NCBI RefSeq assembly: GCF_003063335.1
Contig: NZ_NERX01000002.1
Location: forward strand, 186,001 to 250,000
Direction of reading: 5' to 3'
DNA length: 64,000 nucleotides
Origin: Limnohabitans sp. MMS-10A-192
GTDB lineage: Bacteria > Pseudomonadota > Gammaproteobacteria > Burkholderiales > Burkholderiaceae_C
Translations under genes and position numbers: made by a program
The notes under the pieces: generated by a model
Database searches by the model: none
What the model was told of the DNA's origin: nothing
Seen by the model: only the letters and a program-made list of their open reading frames with translations
In this document: positions 1 through 10,532 of the stretch, one piece after another
Numbering within the stretch: the first letter of the stretch is position 1
Layout of the letters: every line of letters starts with the position of its first letter

Positions 1-586
1 CTGCCAGTGTTTGCGGCAGGCACAGCTCCATGACCTCCATGCCCAAGCCGTCGGTTTGGGGCACGTAGTAGCTGGTGGAATAGGCGGGACCGTTGAGCCG
101 CCGTGCCCGCTGGCATGCTTGAATGCCTTCTGCGAACGTGTCGATTCGCGGTGCGCGTTCAAAGACGGGTGCGCGCAGGGGGGACTCCACAAACGCCAGG
201 CTATTGAGCCGCGCATCGCGCCACTCCAGGCGCAACCAGTCGCGGTTGTCGCGCAATAAAGTGAGGGCCTCTGTGGACCAGCTTTTGAGCGTGGTGTGCT
301 GTGCCTGCAGTGCTTGCAAGGTCTGCACATCCAGAGACAGGCCGCTGCGGATGTCGTTGACCGCATCGGTGGTGTCGCGCTCCAGTTCGGCTTGCAGTTG
401 GCTGATTTCGTAGCGTCCAGCAAGCCACACCAGCGTGACCAGCACAGCCACCACCAGTGCCATGAGGGCGGCCCACAAGGAACGCCGTCCGGAGACCTTG
501 AACAGCCCCTCGTTTTGCGCCAAGCGCCAAGCACGCAGGCCTTTCAAGAGGGGTTGAAAAATCTGCAACGATCGCAGCGATTTCAT
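1..586 (-). CDS. Membrane sensor histidine kinase, N-terminal part (cut by window edge)
   Basis: Only the first 195 residues are present; the gene continues past the left edge. The protein starts at the ATG at 586 with MKSLRSLQIF. One clear membrane helix lies at about residues 35-55 (LWAALMALVVAVLVTLVWLA), followed by a predicted coiled stretch and an extracytoplasmic region ending in GLGMEVMELCLPQ. This N-terminal layout matches, from memory, PAS-containing sensor kinases of Comamonadaceae, but no kinase motif is inside the window, so the function is inferred. It lies 7 bp after the yhdP stop on the same strand and may be co-transcribed with it. It could also be another single-helix membrane sensor. 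Confidence 0.55.
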   Translation of the reverse strand, partial: MKSLRSLQIFQPLLKGLRAWRLAQNEGLFKVSGRRSLWAALMALVVAVLVTLVWLAGRYEISQLQAELERDTTDAVNDIRSGLSLDVQTLQALQAQHTTLKSWSTEALTLLRDNRDWLRLEWRDARLNSLAFVESPLRAPVFERAPRIDTFAEGIQACQRARRLNGPAYSTSYYVPQTDGLGMEVMELCLPQTLA

Positions 587-593
587 CGTCTGT

Positions 594-3500
594 TTACTTT
601 GTTGGCGCATCGGTTTTGTCTGCATCGCGCGACACGCGTTTGACGCGTGGTGCAGTCCAGTTGCCGTCGATCAGGAACTCCTGTGTCGAAGCACGGCTCA
701 AAGGTGATTGCAAGTAAAGCTGTGCCAAAAAGGTGGTCAGGCCAACCAGCGGATTGACAGCGATGCCGGCCACCAAAGACGCTGTGCCGGTGTCCACCTC
801 GGGCAAAATCACCACACGCAATTGCTGTGTTTCCTTGGACAGGTCTGCCCAGCCATCCAGTTGCACCACAGCATTGATGCCCTTGATTTGCAAGTTGCGC
901 GTGGTGGCAATGCCATGGTCGATGCTGACATGTCCTGTCACAGAATCGAAGGCAAAACCTTCGTAGAACACGTCACGAAAATCCAGCAAAAAGCGGCGCG
1001 GCAAGGCTTGCAAGCTGAGCACGCCCAGCAGTTTGGCAGCACCTGCGTCGGCTTTGAGGAATTGACCGCGGCCCATCTTCACGTCGAACTGGCCGCTCAT
1101 GCTGGGGTGGTGCAGTGTCAGCGGCGAACCGTTCCAACTGATGTGGCCTTCTAGATCGCCACTGCCGTCGCGCAGGGCGCCAGGGGTGCCCAAGCGTGTC
1201 AGCAAGTCCCCAGCATCGTTGACGGTCAAGCGAAAATTCATTTCGGTTTTGCGCAAGTTGCTGCCTTCGCTGGCCGTCAGCCACCGGCCGGTGCTTCGCA
1301 GTGTGGCCTCCGGCAAGATGATGTTGAATTTGTTGAGTCGCCATTCGCCGGCGGGTTTGCCTCTCGGTATGGCCAGCGCACTGTTGAGTGCTTCGATTTC
1401 GATGCGTCCCAGTTTCAGGCCACGCAGTTCCAGTTGCTCGATCACGATGTCCAGCGCGGGCAGCTGGGTTGGCGGTGCATCCAACAGGCTTTCGACATCG
1501 GCTGCGCTGGATGGAGGCAGGTTCAGGCGTGCGAGGCGGGCATACAAATGGCCTGGCTGGCCACCGGAGGATTGGCGAAACTCGAGGTGCCCACTCAACT
1601 CGCGGGCATCCACGTTGGCGCGCCATGTCAAGCCATCGCGCGAACCACCGGCGACCACTTCATGAAGGGTGCGGCCTTCAGCGGTGATGGTGTTGGCTTG
1701 CAAACCAATGCGAGTTGGCAAGTAGCTTTGCATGGCGCTGTGGTCCTTGCCAGACGCCTCTGCATTCTGGCTGGCGGGCCACAAGGCCTGCCACTCGCCG
1801 ACAGAGAATTGGTCGATCGTGATGGTGGCGGCAACACCGGCTTCGGGCATGGGCGGCAAGGCGCCGTTGGCGTTGCCCAAACTCATGCTGCCGCGCAAGA
1901 CGCGAGGCGTTTGACCTGACAGGTCGCGCACATACTGAACCGCGGCCACGCGGCCCAGATCAATTTGCAGGCGGTCTTGTAAATTGCTGCCGGTGTTTTG
2001 GACGCGGCTGCGTATGCTCAGCGGCATGGCCGATGCCGCTGACTTGTTCAATGGCGCGGGCAACTTCAGTCCCAGGCCTTCCAGTTGACTTTGAATGAGC
2101 AGCTCGGGTTGGCCCTGACGCCACCCCAGATTGGCGGTGTAAGGCGTGCTGCCACTGAGGTGTTTGGCCAAGTCATCAAGGGGTTGGAATTCGCGGGCTT
2201 GACGCAAGCCTTCGGCGCTGATTTCGCCTTGTGCACGCAGCTGCAATGTGGGTTCGCTGCTGTTGCTGGTGGGCCGCAAACCGCCTTCTATCCGGATCGG
2301 GCCGCCCAGAAAACGTGCCTGAACGGCATTCAGGCTAAAACCAGATTCTGAAAATTGAATGGTCCCTTGGGCTTTTTCAAAAACCGGTAACACCGTGCTT
2401 GCCCGCAAATCGTTGCTGTTCAAGGCAAGGGCGCCTTGCACTTTGGTGTTGTGCGTCGCCAGCAAGGGGATGCTCAGTTTGAGGCGGGTTTGGATGACGC
2501 CCGTGGCTTGCATGTCATGCAAGGCCGAGCCCAAGAGCTTGTCCAGGGCTGACTTTTGAATCAGGCTGAGCACTTGCGCGGCAGGGCCTTTTTGTTCTGC
2601 AGAGACTTCCAGTGTGGCTTGCTCGGCCATGTTGGCAATTTTGGCCTGGATGCCGCTCAAAGGCATGCCCGTTTTTGCCTCGCCAGCGCGGGCCGAGGCA
2701 TCGCTGAGTTTCATGCCCAATCGGTCAAACACCAGTTGTCCCGAGAGTTCGTGCAGACGTGGCCAGGGCAGGCTGTTGCTGGGCATCAAAGATGCGGGCA
2801 CATAGTCCAGTTCCACACCGTTCAAACGTCCGGCGAATCGGAATTCACCATCTTTGGGGTTGGCAAAGGGCAAACGATCGAGGTCGCCTTTGATGTTGAC
2901 CTGGACCCCGCTGTAGCTGCCCTTGACCACGGCATCGCGCACATACTGGCGTACCGATGCGGGCAAAGACAGGGGCAGGTAACGGTGTACACGCGCTGCA
3001 TTGGCCTGGCTGACCTGGCCTTGCAACTCGAGCATGCCCAGGCCTTTCGCACGGCCATGCCATTGACCTTGCCATTGGCCATTCAGATCGGCGTTGTTCA
3101 GTTGCACAGACCATTGCGGCACGTCCCACAAGCCATCCTTGTGTTGCCAACGTGCCTGGGCATGCAGACTGTTGATGGGCACGACGGGCTCTTCCAGAAT
3201 GCCTGGCAACATGAGGGCAGCGCCTGCGCCCATGTCAAGCTGCATTTGACCGCCGGCCTGTGTCATTTTGACTTGGACCTGAGCCCCTTGCACCCCTGGC
3301 CAACTTGGCGAGCGCTCCTGTGTTGCGCTGGGTGCGCGTGCTGGCAGGTTCAAATTTCTAACGTTCGCTTGGGCTTCATAGCTTTGCGGATTTTCCCAGT
3401 CACCCACCCAAGCCAATTGCAGTGCGTCCACTTGGCCCATCACGTCGGCTGTTTGCAGTTGTTGGTGCAATGCATCGGGCAGCGGCAAGCGCAAAGACAG

Positions 3501-4670
3501 ATCGCGCAGCGCTTGCAAATCGAGGTGGTCGCCCTGGATGCGGCCTTGAGCGGGTTTTCGTGCCTGAAGTTGTTCGTGGGTGTAGGTCAACTTCAGGTTG
3601 CCACCAGGCCAATGCAGACCTTCGGCGCTGACAAAAGACAAGTTCTGCAAAGCGAGTGAAAATTTTTGCGGGAGCCGCTGCACAGAGACGCGCCCTGAGA
3701 CGTGTTCAAAAGCCAAGGGCGCTCGTTGTGGGTCCAGTCGGATGTTCAGATCGGTCAGGTCGCTGTCGGCCGCGCCTCCGGTCCATTGCCCTTTTTCAAA
3801 ATCGCTCCACAGTCGCAAGGCGCCTTGGCCGGACTGGATGTCTGCGCCCAGATGCACTTGCTTGCGCAGTTGTGCCACGTCGACTTTGGGGAAATAGGCG
3901 TAGGCCTGCCCTGACCAGTCCGAGAACTGCGCCGCGTGTGTGGACAGCAAGCCTCGCTTGAAGCGCCCCACCGTCACGAAACGTGCGCCCCATTCTTCGG
4001 GGGGGGTTGCGTCCAGCCGCATGTCGTGAAAACGGGTCGAATTGCGCAGGACCAGATCGACCTCACGCAACGCCAGCGTTTCGGTGGCCGGCGCCGGTTT
4101 GTCCGACGGCCGTGTCTTGCCCTTGGGGGGCAGTTGTGCACGCTCGTTGGTCCAGCGGACGGTGCCAGCACGCACCAGCACTTCGTTTTGAGAGAACAGC
4201 CAATCGGCTGCGGCGCTGTTGCCTTGCGGGTTGGGGGGTAAATCCAGACCCGCGATCAACCAATGGCCGTCAGCGGTCCACCGGATGTCCAGCTCTGGCG
4301 CGTCCAGCACCAGCTGTTCAAGGCGAAGGCGCAAGACCGACCGAACGCTGATGGCCAGCACCACGCGCGGCAAGATCAGCCCGGGTCGACCTTGGGCGTC
4401 GAGCAATTCAATTTGGCGCAGCTCAAAAGAGGGTGCCCAACCTGTCGATTGCGCAGACAAGGCGCCGATGCGAACCGGCACCCCCATGGTTTGCTGGGCC
4501 AAGCGCTCCAGTGCGGGGCGGTAATCAGCGATTCGCGGCACAATCCATAAATGCAGGACGCCCCAGGCCAGCCCCAGCAACAAACACAGCACCAGCAGCA
4601 CCCAGCTCAGGGCGTGGATGCCGTGGTTCAGCCACCGAGTCAGGCGGGGAAAATGGGGGATGGACAGCAC
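594..4670 (-). CDS. yhdP: YhdP family AsmA-like envelope protein
   Basis: A 1358-residue protein of the YhdP/TIGR02099 family (DUF3971 plus AsmA-like C-terminus). One N-terminal membrane helix (about residues 18-45) is followed by a very long region expected to form a beta-rich periplasmic groove. In Escherichia coli, YhdP with TamB and YdbH supports phospholipid movement to the outer membrane and envelope integrity; that role is carried over by family, not shown here. Length (about 1270-1400 in the family) is normal and the frame is unbroken. The gene is divergent from glnE, with only 31 bp between the two start codons, so both promoters must be tight or overlap coding sequence. Confidence 0.9.
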   Translation of the reverse strand: MLSIPHFPRLTRWLNHGIHALSWVLLVLCLLLGLAWGVLHLWIVPRIADYRPALERLAQQTMGVPVRIGALSAQSTGWAPSFELRQIELLDAQGRPGLILPRVVLAISVRSVLRLRLEQLVLDAPELDIRWTADGHWLIAGLDLPPNPQGNSAAADWLFSQNEVLVRAGTVRWTNERAQLPPKGKTRPSDKPAPATETLALREVDLVLRNSTRFHDMRLDATPPEEWGARFVTVGRFKRGLLSTHAAQFSDWSGQAYAYFPKVDVAQLRKQVHLGADIQSGQGALRLWSDFEKGQWTGGAADSDLTDLNIRLDPQRAPLAFEHVSGRVSVQRLPQKFSLALQNLSFVSAEGLHWPGGNLKLTYTHEQLQARKPAQGRIQGDHLDLQALRDLSLRLPLPDALHQQLQTADVMGQVDALQLAWVGDWENPQSYEAQANVRNLNLPARAPSATQERSPSWPGVQGAQVQVKMTQAGGQMQLDMGAGAALMLPGILEEPVVPINSLHAQARWQHKDGLWDVPQWSVQLNNADLNGQWQGQWHGRAKGLGMLELQGQVSQANAARVHRYLPLSLPASVRQYVRDAVVKGSYSGVQVNIKGDLDRLPFANPKDGEFRFAGRLNGVELDYVPASLMPSNSLPWPRLHELSGQLVFDRLGMKLSDASARAGEAKTGMPLSGIQAKIANMAEQATLEVSAEQKGPAAQVLSLIQKSALDKLLGSALHDMQATGVIQTRLKLSIPLLATHNTKVQGALALNSNDLRASTVLPVFEKAQGTIQFSESGFSLNAVQARFLGGPIRIEGGLRPTSNSSEPTLQLRAQGEISAEGLRQAREFQPLDDLAKHLSGSTPYTANLGWRQGQPELLIQSQLEGLGLKLPAPLNKSAASAMPLSIRSRVQNTGSNLQDRLQIDLGRVAAVQYVRDLSGQTPRVLRGSMSLGNANGALPPMPEAGVAATITIDQFSVGEWQALWPASQNAEASGKDHSAMQSYLPTRIGLQANTITAEGRTLHEVVAGGSRDGLTWRANVDARELSGHLEFRQSSGGQPGHLYARLARLNLPPSSAADVESLLDAPPTQLPALDIVIEQLELRGLKLGRIEIEALNSALAIPRGKPAGEWRLNKFNIILPEATLRSTGRWLTASEGSNLRKTEMNFRLTVNDAGDLLTRLGTPGALRDGSGDLEGHISWNGSPLTLHHPSMSGQFDVKMGRGQFLKADAGAAKLLGVLSLQALPRRFLLDFRDVFYEGFAFDSVTGHVSIDHGIATTRNLQIKGINAVVQLDGWADLSKETQQLRVVILPEVDTGTASLVAGIAVNPLVGLTTFLAQLYLQSPLSRASTQEFLIDGNWTAPRVKRVSRDADKTDAPTK

Positions 4671-4701
4671 AAACGTTTGAATCAGAAAGTTGGCAGGAAT
4701 T

Positions 4702-7440
4702 ATGACCCGCAGTGTGCCTTTGGATGTCGTTCAGCCCACGAATGAGCAGGTTTCGGCAAATTTGGCTTCGCATTCACGTTTTGTGCAGCGTTTGCAGCGC
4801 CGTTATGCCGACTGGCTGCCCCTCTTGCCGCCAGGCGCGCCGACCCGAAACAGCCTGAGCGAGACCTTTGCCGCCCTTCAGGACAAAGGGCTGGACACCG
4901 GCGCCGCCTTGCGGGTGTTGCGCCAACTGACCATGGAGCGCCTGGTTCAGCTCGATTGCACGCAGCAGGCGCCGCTGCAGGCCATCACCCACGGCATGAC
5001 CTGGCTGGCCGAAGTCACGCTCGACATCGCTTGCCGGCAGGCGCTGGCCGATCTGGACAACAACCACGGCGCGCCCATGACGGCCGGCGGCCAGCGTGCC
5101 GAGCTGTGGATTGTTGGCATGGGCAAGCTCGGTGCGCGCGAGCTCAATGTCTCCAGCGACATCGACCTGATTTATGTGTACGACGAAGACGGCGAGACGG
5201 CGGGCAACGCCGAGGGCCGCAACAAGATTTCGACGCAGGAATATTTCAGCCGTGCCGTCAAACGCATGTATGCGCTGATTGGCGACACCACCGAGCATGG
5301 CTTTGTGTTCCGGGTGGATTTGGCGCTGCGCCCCAACGGCAACTCGGGCCCCAGCGTCGTGTCTTTGGGCGCACTGGAAGAATATTTGCTGGTGCAAGGT
5401 CGCGAGTGGGAGCGCTTTGCCTGGATGAAAAGCCGAGTCGTGGCGCCCCGCAGTGCGGTGGTCAGCGGCTCGGCTCAGAATTTGCGCAGCGTGGTGTTGC
5501 CCTTTGTGTTTCGCCGGTATCTGGACTACAACGTGTTCGAGTCGTTGCGCACGCTGCACCAGCAAATCCGCGACCATGCGGCCAAGCGCAGCGCGGGCCA
5601 CCCCGAGCGCGCCAACGATGTGAAGCTCTCGCGTGGCGGCATCCGGGAGATCGAGTTCACCGTACAACTCTTGCAGGTGGTGCGCGGCGGGCAGTTTCCA
5701 GAGCTGCGCACGCGCCCCACGCTGGACGCCTTGCAGCGTGTGGCCAAAGCGGGCCTCATGCCACAGGCCACCGCCGATGCCCTGAGCGCGGCCTATGTGT
5801 TCTTGCGCCAGGTGGAGCACCGCATCCAGTACCTGGACGACCAGCAAACCCATGTATTGCCCACACGCGATGACGACCTGGCCTGGATCGCCCAGACCAT
5901 GGGGTATGCCGATACCTGCCGCTTTTTGAGCGCGCTCGACGCGCACCGCGAAGTGGTGGCGCAAGAGTTTGACATCTTGCTCGGCGGTGACCGCGAGTGC
6001 AAAGGCTGCAACGGCAAAAACGGGCAACGGGCCCCTGCCGAGCTGGACGGCATCGCCAGCGTGTTCAGTGGCCGCATCGGTGAGCGCCTGGCCCAATGGC
6101 CTGGCAATCCCCGTGTGCAAGCCTTGCGCGACGACGCTCGAGGCCGTCTCATGCGCTTGCTGCAACGCACGGCCCAGTGGCTGCAAGAAGGCCGCGTCAG
6201 CGAAGAAGCCGTGCTGCGCATGGTCGACTGGATCGAGCCCTTGCTGCGCCGCGAAAGCTATCTCGCGCTCATGCTGGAGCGCCCCTCGGTGCACGAGCGG
6301 CTGCTGCGTTTGTTGGGCGCGGCCAAATGGCCTGCCCGTTACTTGTTGCAACACCCGGGCGTGATCGACGAACTGGCTGGCGGCAACTTGTTTGACAGCC
6401 GCTTTGATGCCGCCGAATTTGAAGCCGAACTGCAAGCGCGTTTGGTCGCGCTGCAGCGCACCGGCGAAGACGACGAAGAAAGCCTTTTGAATTTGCTGCG
6501 CCGCGCCCACCACGCCGAGCAGTTCCGCACGCTGGCGCGTGACGTGGAAGGTGTGCTCACGGTGGAACAGGTGGCCGATGACCTGAGCGCCTTGGCAGAC
6601 GCGGTGCTGCGCGTGACCGCGCGTTGGTGCTGGAGCCGCCTCAAGCAACGGCACCGCGACGAGCCTGCCATTGCCATCATCGCGTATGGCAAGTTGGGCG
6701 GCAAAGAATTGGGCTACGGCAGCGACCTGGACATCGTGTTTGTGTACGACGACGAAGATGAACGCGCCCAGGAAATTTATGCAGCCTTTGTGCGCAAGCT
6801 CATCAACTGGATGACCGTCAAGACCGCTGACGGCGATTTGTACGAAATCGACACCGCCTTGCGCCCCAACGGCAACGCGGGTCTTTTGGTCACGCGTTTT
6901 GAGGCCTATGCCGACTACCAAGCGCAACGCGGCAGCAACGCCGCCTGGACTTGGGAGCACCAAGCCATGACCCGCGCCCGTTTTGTGATGGGCTTGCCCT
7001 CACTGGCGCCCCGCTTTGACGCCGTGCGCCACGCCGTCATCAGCGCTGAGCGCGATGCGGCCAGCCTCAAGGCTGAAATCGTGGCCATGCGCGAACGCGT
7101 GCGCCAGGGTCATGCGGTCAAGGCGGACCGTTTTGATGTCAAGCACAGCCCCGGCGGCATGGTCGACGCAGAGTTTGCCGTGCAATACCTGGTGCTGCTG
7201 CACACCGCCCAGCACCCTGAGCTGGCCGACAACGTGGGCAACATCGCTTTGCTGCAACGCGCAGAAAAAGTTGGCTTGTTGCCTGCGGGTGTGGGCGAAG
7301 CGGCGGCCAATGCTTACCGCGAGATGCGCCGAGTGCAGCACCGGGCCCGCTTGAATGAAGAGCCCACTGATGTCCCCCTGGCCGCATTGGCGTCAGAGCG
7401 CGATGCGGTGTTGGCGCTGTGGCGCTGGGCCATGGCTTAG
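4702..7440 (+). CDS. glnE: Bifunctional glutamine synthetase adenylyltransferase/deadenylylase
   Basis: GlnE of 912 residues modifies glutamine synthetase: it adds AMP when nitrogen is plentiful and removes it when nitrogen is short, under PII control. Both nucleotidyltransferase folds are visible. The N-terminal one has GMGKLGARELNVSSDIDLIY near residues 140-160 (deadenylylation side). The C-terminal one has AYGKLGGKELGYGSDLDIVF near 660-680 (adenylylation side). Both keep the paired Asp residues (SDIDL, SDLDI). A TTG at 4690 is in frame, but the ATG at 4702 is preferred, with AGGA just before it. The stop overlaps the convergent TonB receptor stop by 4 bp. Confidence 0.95.
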   Translation: MTRSVPLDVVQPTNEQVSANLASHSRFVQRLQRRYADWLPLLPPGAPTRNSLSETFAALQDKGLDTGAALRVLRQLTMERLVQLDCTQQAPLQAITHGMTWLAEVTLDIACRQALADLDNNHGAPMTAGGQRAELWIVGMGKLGARELNVSSDIDLIYVYDEDGETAGNAEGRNKISTQEYFSRAVKRMYALIGDTTEHGFVFRVDLALRPNGNSGPSVVSLGALEEYLLVQGREWERFAWMKSRVVAPRSAVVSGSAQNLRSVVLPFVFRRYLDYNVFESLRTLHQQIRDHAAKRSAGHPERANDVKLSRGGIREIEFTVQLLQVVRGGQFPELRTRPTLDALQRVAKAGLMPQATADALSAAYVFLRQVEHRIQYLDDQQTHVLPTRDDDLAWIAQTMGYADTCRFLSALDAHREVVAQEFDILLGGDRECKGCNGKNGQRAPAELDGIASVFSGRIGERLAQWPGNPRVQALRDDARGRLMRLLQRTAQWLQEGRVSEEAVLRMVDWIEPLLRRESYLALMLERPSVHERLLRLLGAAKWPARYLLQHPGVIDELAGGNLFDSRFDAAEFEAELQARLVALQRTGEDDEESLLNLLRRAHHAEQFRTLARDVEGVLTVEQVADDLSALADAVLRVTARWCWSRLKQRHRDEPAIAIIAYGKLGGKELGYGSDLDIVFVYDDEDERAQEIYAAFVRKLINWMTVKTADGDLYEIDTALRPNGNAGLLVTRFEAYADYQAQRGSNAAWTWEHQAMTRARFVMGLPSLAPRFDAVRHAVISAERDAASLKAEIVAMRERVRQGHAVKADRFDVKHSPGGMVDAEFAVQYLVLLHTAQHPELADNVGNIALLQRAEKVGLLPAGVGEAAANAYREMRRVQHRARLNEEPTDVPLAALASERDAVLALWRWAMA

Positions 7441-10043
7441 AACTTGTATTCGGCTTTGAGCTTGAGGGTGCGTCCGTAGTAGTTGGCGTATCGGGTGTCC
7501 ACGCCATTGATGATGCCGGTGGAGATGAGCCGCAAGGGTGGTGTTTTGTCGGTGAGGTTGGCGATGAGACCGCTCAATGTCCATTGGCGATGGGTTTGCC
7601 AGCGGGCGCCTAAATTAAGTGTCCAGTACGCAGGCACTTTTCGCTCAATGTCGGTGTATTCGCCCGTCACCAGATTCAGAAGGCTTACCGTTTCCTTGTT
7701 CCCAGACCGGTAATTCACGGCGCTGAAGATGCTCCAATTCGATTGCTCCAGCCCTAAGGACATCATGAATTGGTGCTTTGGTGTGACGGTATAACTATTT
7801 GGATTGAATTGCCCCAAATCTGATTGGTAATCGCCGTTCGGCGCAGATTGTGATTTGGAGGTCAGGTTCCACGTGCCCTTGAGGTTCAGGCGTAAGCGGC
7901 CAAAGTCGGTGGGATGGCGCCATTGGGCATCGTAATCAATGCCTTGATAAATTGCGTGGCCGAGATTTTTGTTCAACGACTTGAGGTAACTGTCAGGCCC
8001 CTCGACCAAAAATTGTGCACGGAGCAGAGGGTCGCGGAGGATCGACTCAGCTGTTAAGTTTCCAAATGTGTCCTTGAGTTGCAATTGCCACAGATCGGCG
8101 CCAAGGGTCCAGGTGGGGTTGGGCTCCCAACGCACGCCCACACTGGACTGGATCGAGCGCTCGGGTTTTAAATCGGGGTTCCCGTAGGTTTTTACTTGAA
8201 TATAAGTGTCGCTGATCGGATCTAGTACATAGCCCAAGCGCGTGCTGAGAGGCATCATTTGGGCCAATGTCGGTGCCCTGAATCCGGTGCCAACAGACGC
8301 CCGCAACATTAAATCAGAAGCAGGCCGCCACCGCCACCCCAGTTTTCCCGTTTGTACTTGTCCAAAATCAGAGTACTGGTCTTGACGAAGTGACGCGGTG
8401 AGTTCACTGCGCGCGCTCACAGGGAGCTGGAGCTCCCCGTAAACAGCGGTGTTGCTGCGTTGGGCTGTAAAGTCTGGTCTTTGTGTTGTGTTGATCAACG
8501 GGTTGACGAAATTGCTGATGCTTTCACGGCGCCAGTTCAAGCCAAGACCCAAGGCAATGGGACCATGGTCGGTATTGGCCAATTCTTTAGAGGCCAGCAA
8601 GTCCAGAGCGTTCAAGTGGGTGTTGGCGTCATCCAGCAATAAATTTTCTTTTTGCTGATGAGGGCTGAACTTGGCCCAAGTTGAGTCAGAAAGCTGGCGG
8701 TAATCTTGCGAAAAATCCTCAAGGGTCAAACCTGATTTTTGGATGGCTCGCCATTGTGCTGCTCGAACGATCCCGCTGGTGTATTCACGAACGACACGGT
8801 GCTCGCCATTGGACAGTGACGCCACGACGTCCCAGTCTTCAATTTGCCCTCGCAGTCCCAAGGTGGCTTGGTATGACTTGTTGGTGTAGGCCTGTGTGAT
8901 GGGTCCCAAGGGCTGAGAGGTGAACAAGGCATAGTTGCCATCACTGAGTGGAATTCCCAGGTCATACGAGTCTTTGGCGACGAAGGATTGAACATATTCG
9001 CCCAGCAACAATTGGCCGAAGGCATGCCAGTTGTTGTTAAGTTGCACTTCACCGCTTGCAAAGATTTGTTTTTTGTCCAATCCCGGGTAAAGCGTCAAGG
9101 CGGTTTGCGTATTGCGGTAACACTCCGCATACTGACCGTTGGACAGTCCATACCACTGATCGGGGCACCGTCCAGTTTGGCTCAGGACTGGGTGGGTAGT
9201 GATGCCTTCAGGCGTCATGATGTTCGCCGGCCAGCCGTGCAAACTGAGGTTGTTACCCAGTGACCAAAGCTTTTGACCGTTCACGTCCAGGACATAAGCG
9301 GCTTCTTTGGACGCCATGCGATCGCCTGCATAAAGCGGTTTTTGCTTTTCCAGGGACAGATGCAGCTGCACACTGAAGCCGTCAATTTCGGTTTTGCCCT
9401 TGCCCCACGACAAGTTCATTTGCTCGCCTACTGCTTTGCCGCCTGCTGGCCAGGTCAGTTGCGTGCTGATGGTGGTGCCTTGAACGGAGGATTTGGTGAT
9501 GATGTTGACCACGCCAGCCATGGCGTCAGAACCGTACCGTGTCGATGCGCCATCGGTGAGGATTTCAATCCGTTCGATGGCTGACAATGGAAGTATGTTC
9601 AAGTCGATATAGGCGCGTTCTCCGGCAATGGGGTTGTTGCCGTAATACGGCAGGCGCCTGCCATTGAGCAAAACCAGCGTGCCGCTGGCATAGCCATGTA
9701 TGGCGGCAGATTGCGGGCCGCCGGCGCCGGTCCCGAGCGTCCCGTTTTCTGCAAAATTGTTCATCAATGGCAGCTGTTGCAGCAACTCGCTCAAGTTGGT
9801 GCTGCCGGTGCGTTCAATCTCGCGTTGTGTGATGACTTGGACGGGCAAGGCCTCCTTGGCCTCTTTGGCCAAGATGGCTGACCCCGTGATTTCTACTTTT
9901 TCAAATTGCCGGTATTCCAGCGGCGTATCGTTGATCTCTAGAGCAGGATATTTATTCAACGGCGCATCGGTCTGGGCCATGGCCGGCATGAGTGAGGTGG
10001 CAGACCAAGCTGCGGCGCAGCTCCAGTGAATGAGCTTATTCAT
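7437..10043 (-). CDS. TonB-dependent outer-membrane receptor
   Basis: An 868-residue outer-membrane beta-barrel receptor that imports a ligand using TonB energy. A signal peptide ends near residue 23 (SLMPAMA). The plug domain follows (VQVITQREIERTGSTNLSEL, then GSDAMAGVVNIITK near residue 165-180), and the chain ends in the barrel signature with terminal Phe (LKAEYKF). The start is the ATG at 10043 behind a good GGAGG ribosome-binding site. The substrate cannot be told from sequence: no siderophore, haem or B12 genes are adjacent. The overall form resembles the large TonB receptors of Proteobacteria used for organic nutrients. Confidence 0.88.
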   Translation of the reverse strand: MNKLIHWSCAAAWSATSLMPAMAQTDAPLNKYPALEINDTPLEYRQFEKVEITGSAILAKEAKEALPVQVITQREIERTGSTNLSELLQQLPLMNNFAENGTLGTGAGGPQSAAIHGYASGTLVLLNGRRLPYYGNNPIAGERAYIDLNILPLSAIERIEILTDGASTRYGSDAMAGVVNIITKSSVQGTTISTQLTWPAGGKAVGEQMNLSWGKGKTEIDGFSVQLHLSLEKQKPLYAGDRMASKEAAYVLDVNGQKLWSLGNNLSLHGWPANIMTPEGITTHPVLSQTGRCPDQWYGLSNGQYAECYRNTQTALTLYPGLDKKQIFASGEVQLNNNWHAFGQLLLGEYVQSFVAKDSYDLGIPLSDGNYALFTSQPLGPITQAYTNKSYQATLGLRGQIEDWDVVASLSNGEHRVVREYTSGIVRAAQWRAIQKSGLTLEDFSQDYRQLSDSTWAKFSPHQQKENLLLDDANTHLNALDLLASKELANTDHGPIALGLGLNWRRESISNFVNPLINTTQRPDFTAQRSNTAVYGELQLPVSARSELTASLRQDQYSDFGQVQTGKLGWRWRPASDLMLRASVGTGFRAPTLAQMMPLSTRLGYVLDPISDTYIQVKTYGNPDLKPERSIQSSVGVRWEPNPTWTLGADLWQLQLKDTFGNLTAESILRDPLLRAQFLVEGPDSYLKSLNKNLGHAIYQGIDYDAQWRHPTDFGRLRLNLKGTWNLTSKSQSAPNGDYQSDLGQFNPNSYTVTPKHQFMMSLGLEQSNWSIFSAVNYRSGNKETVSLLNLVTGEYTDIERKVPAYWTLNLGARWQTHRQWTLSGLIANLTDKTPPLRLISTGIINGVDTRYANYYGRTLKLKAEYKF

Positions 10044-10532
10044 GATTTCCTCCCTGAGCTGTCATGTGCATGCGCTTTTTGCGTCTTTTGCACTTCTGAA
10101 GATTGGTGAGTGGCAATTAAATCACAAAATTGATTTTTATGTCTATTAACGTAGTCAATTGAAAAAAACAACTAAGCGCATAGTAGTTGAAGCTTATGGC
10201 GGACTCTGTACAGATGGCTGAATTCCGCAATGGCAAGTCATAAAAGGGCGAAATATGGCAATCGAGAGACTGACGTCTTGACCCTGCTCAGGCCATGGGC
10301 TTTCCGCTGCGTGCGGCAGCTCAAAACACCGCAGCTGGAGCAGCCCAGTCTGGTCTCACCGTCGACGCGGTCAAGCCGCCACGATGGTTGAGCGTATGTC
10401 CAAAGATGGTCCTTGAGCGCTTGGCAAGAGGCCATTGCCGGTGTCGATGCTCGCGGACTGAAGTGCGTAGCGCCTGCGCTTTTCAAACGACAATCAGAAA
10501 AAACCAACTGGCTTTGAGGTGACATCCAAGCC
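10044..10532. other. Intergenic stretch without a supportable gene
   Basis: The part near the receptor (10050-10200) is AT-rich and should hold its promoter. The part from 10270 to 10480 is GC-rich with no reading frame that resembles a protein family on either strand. The antisense frame running through here into the hydrolase gene is a shadow. No regulatory motif or RNA structure was recognised. Confidence 0.5.

Noticed and set aside
4774..6963. A 729-codon open frame on the minus strand
   Set aside because: It lies fully antisense inside glnE, has Arg/Gln/His-rich non-protein character, and glnE motifs are complete on the other strand.
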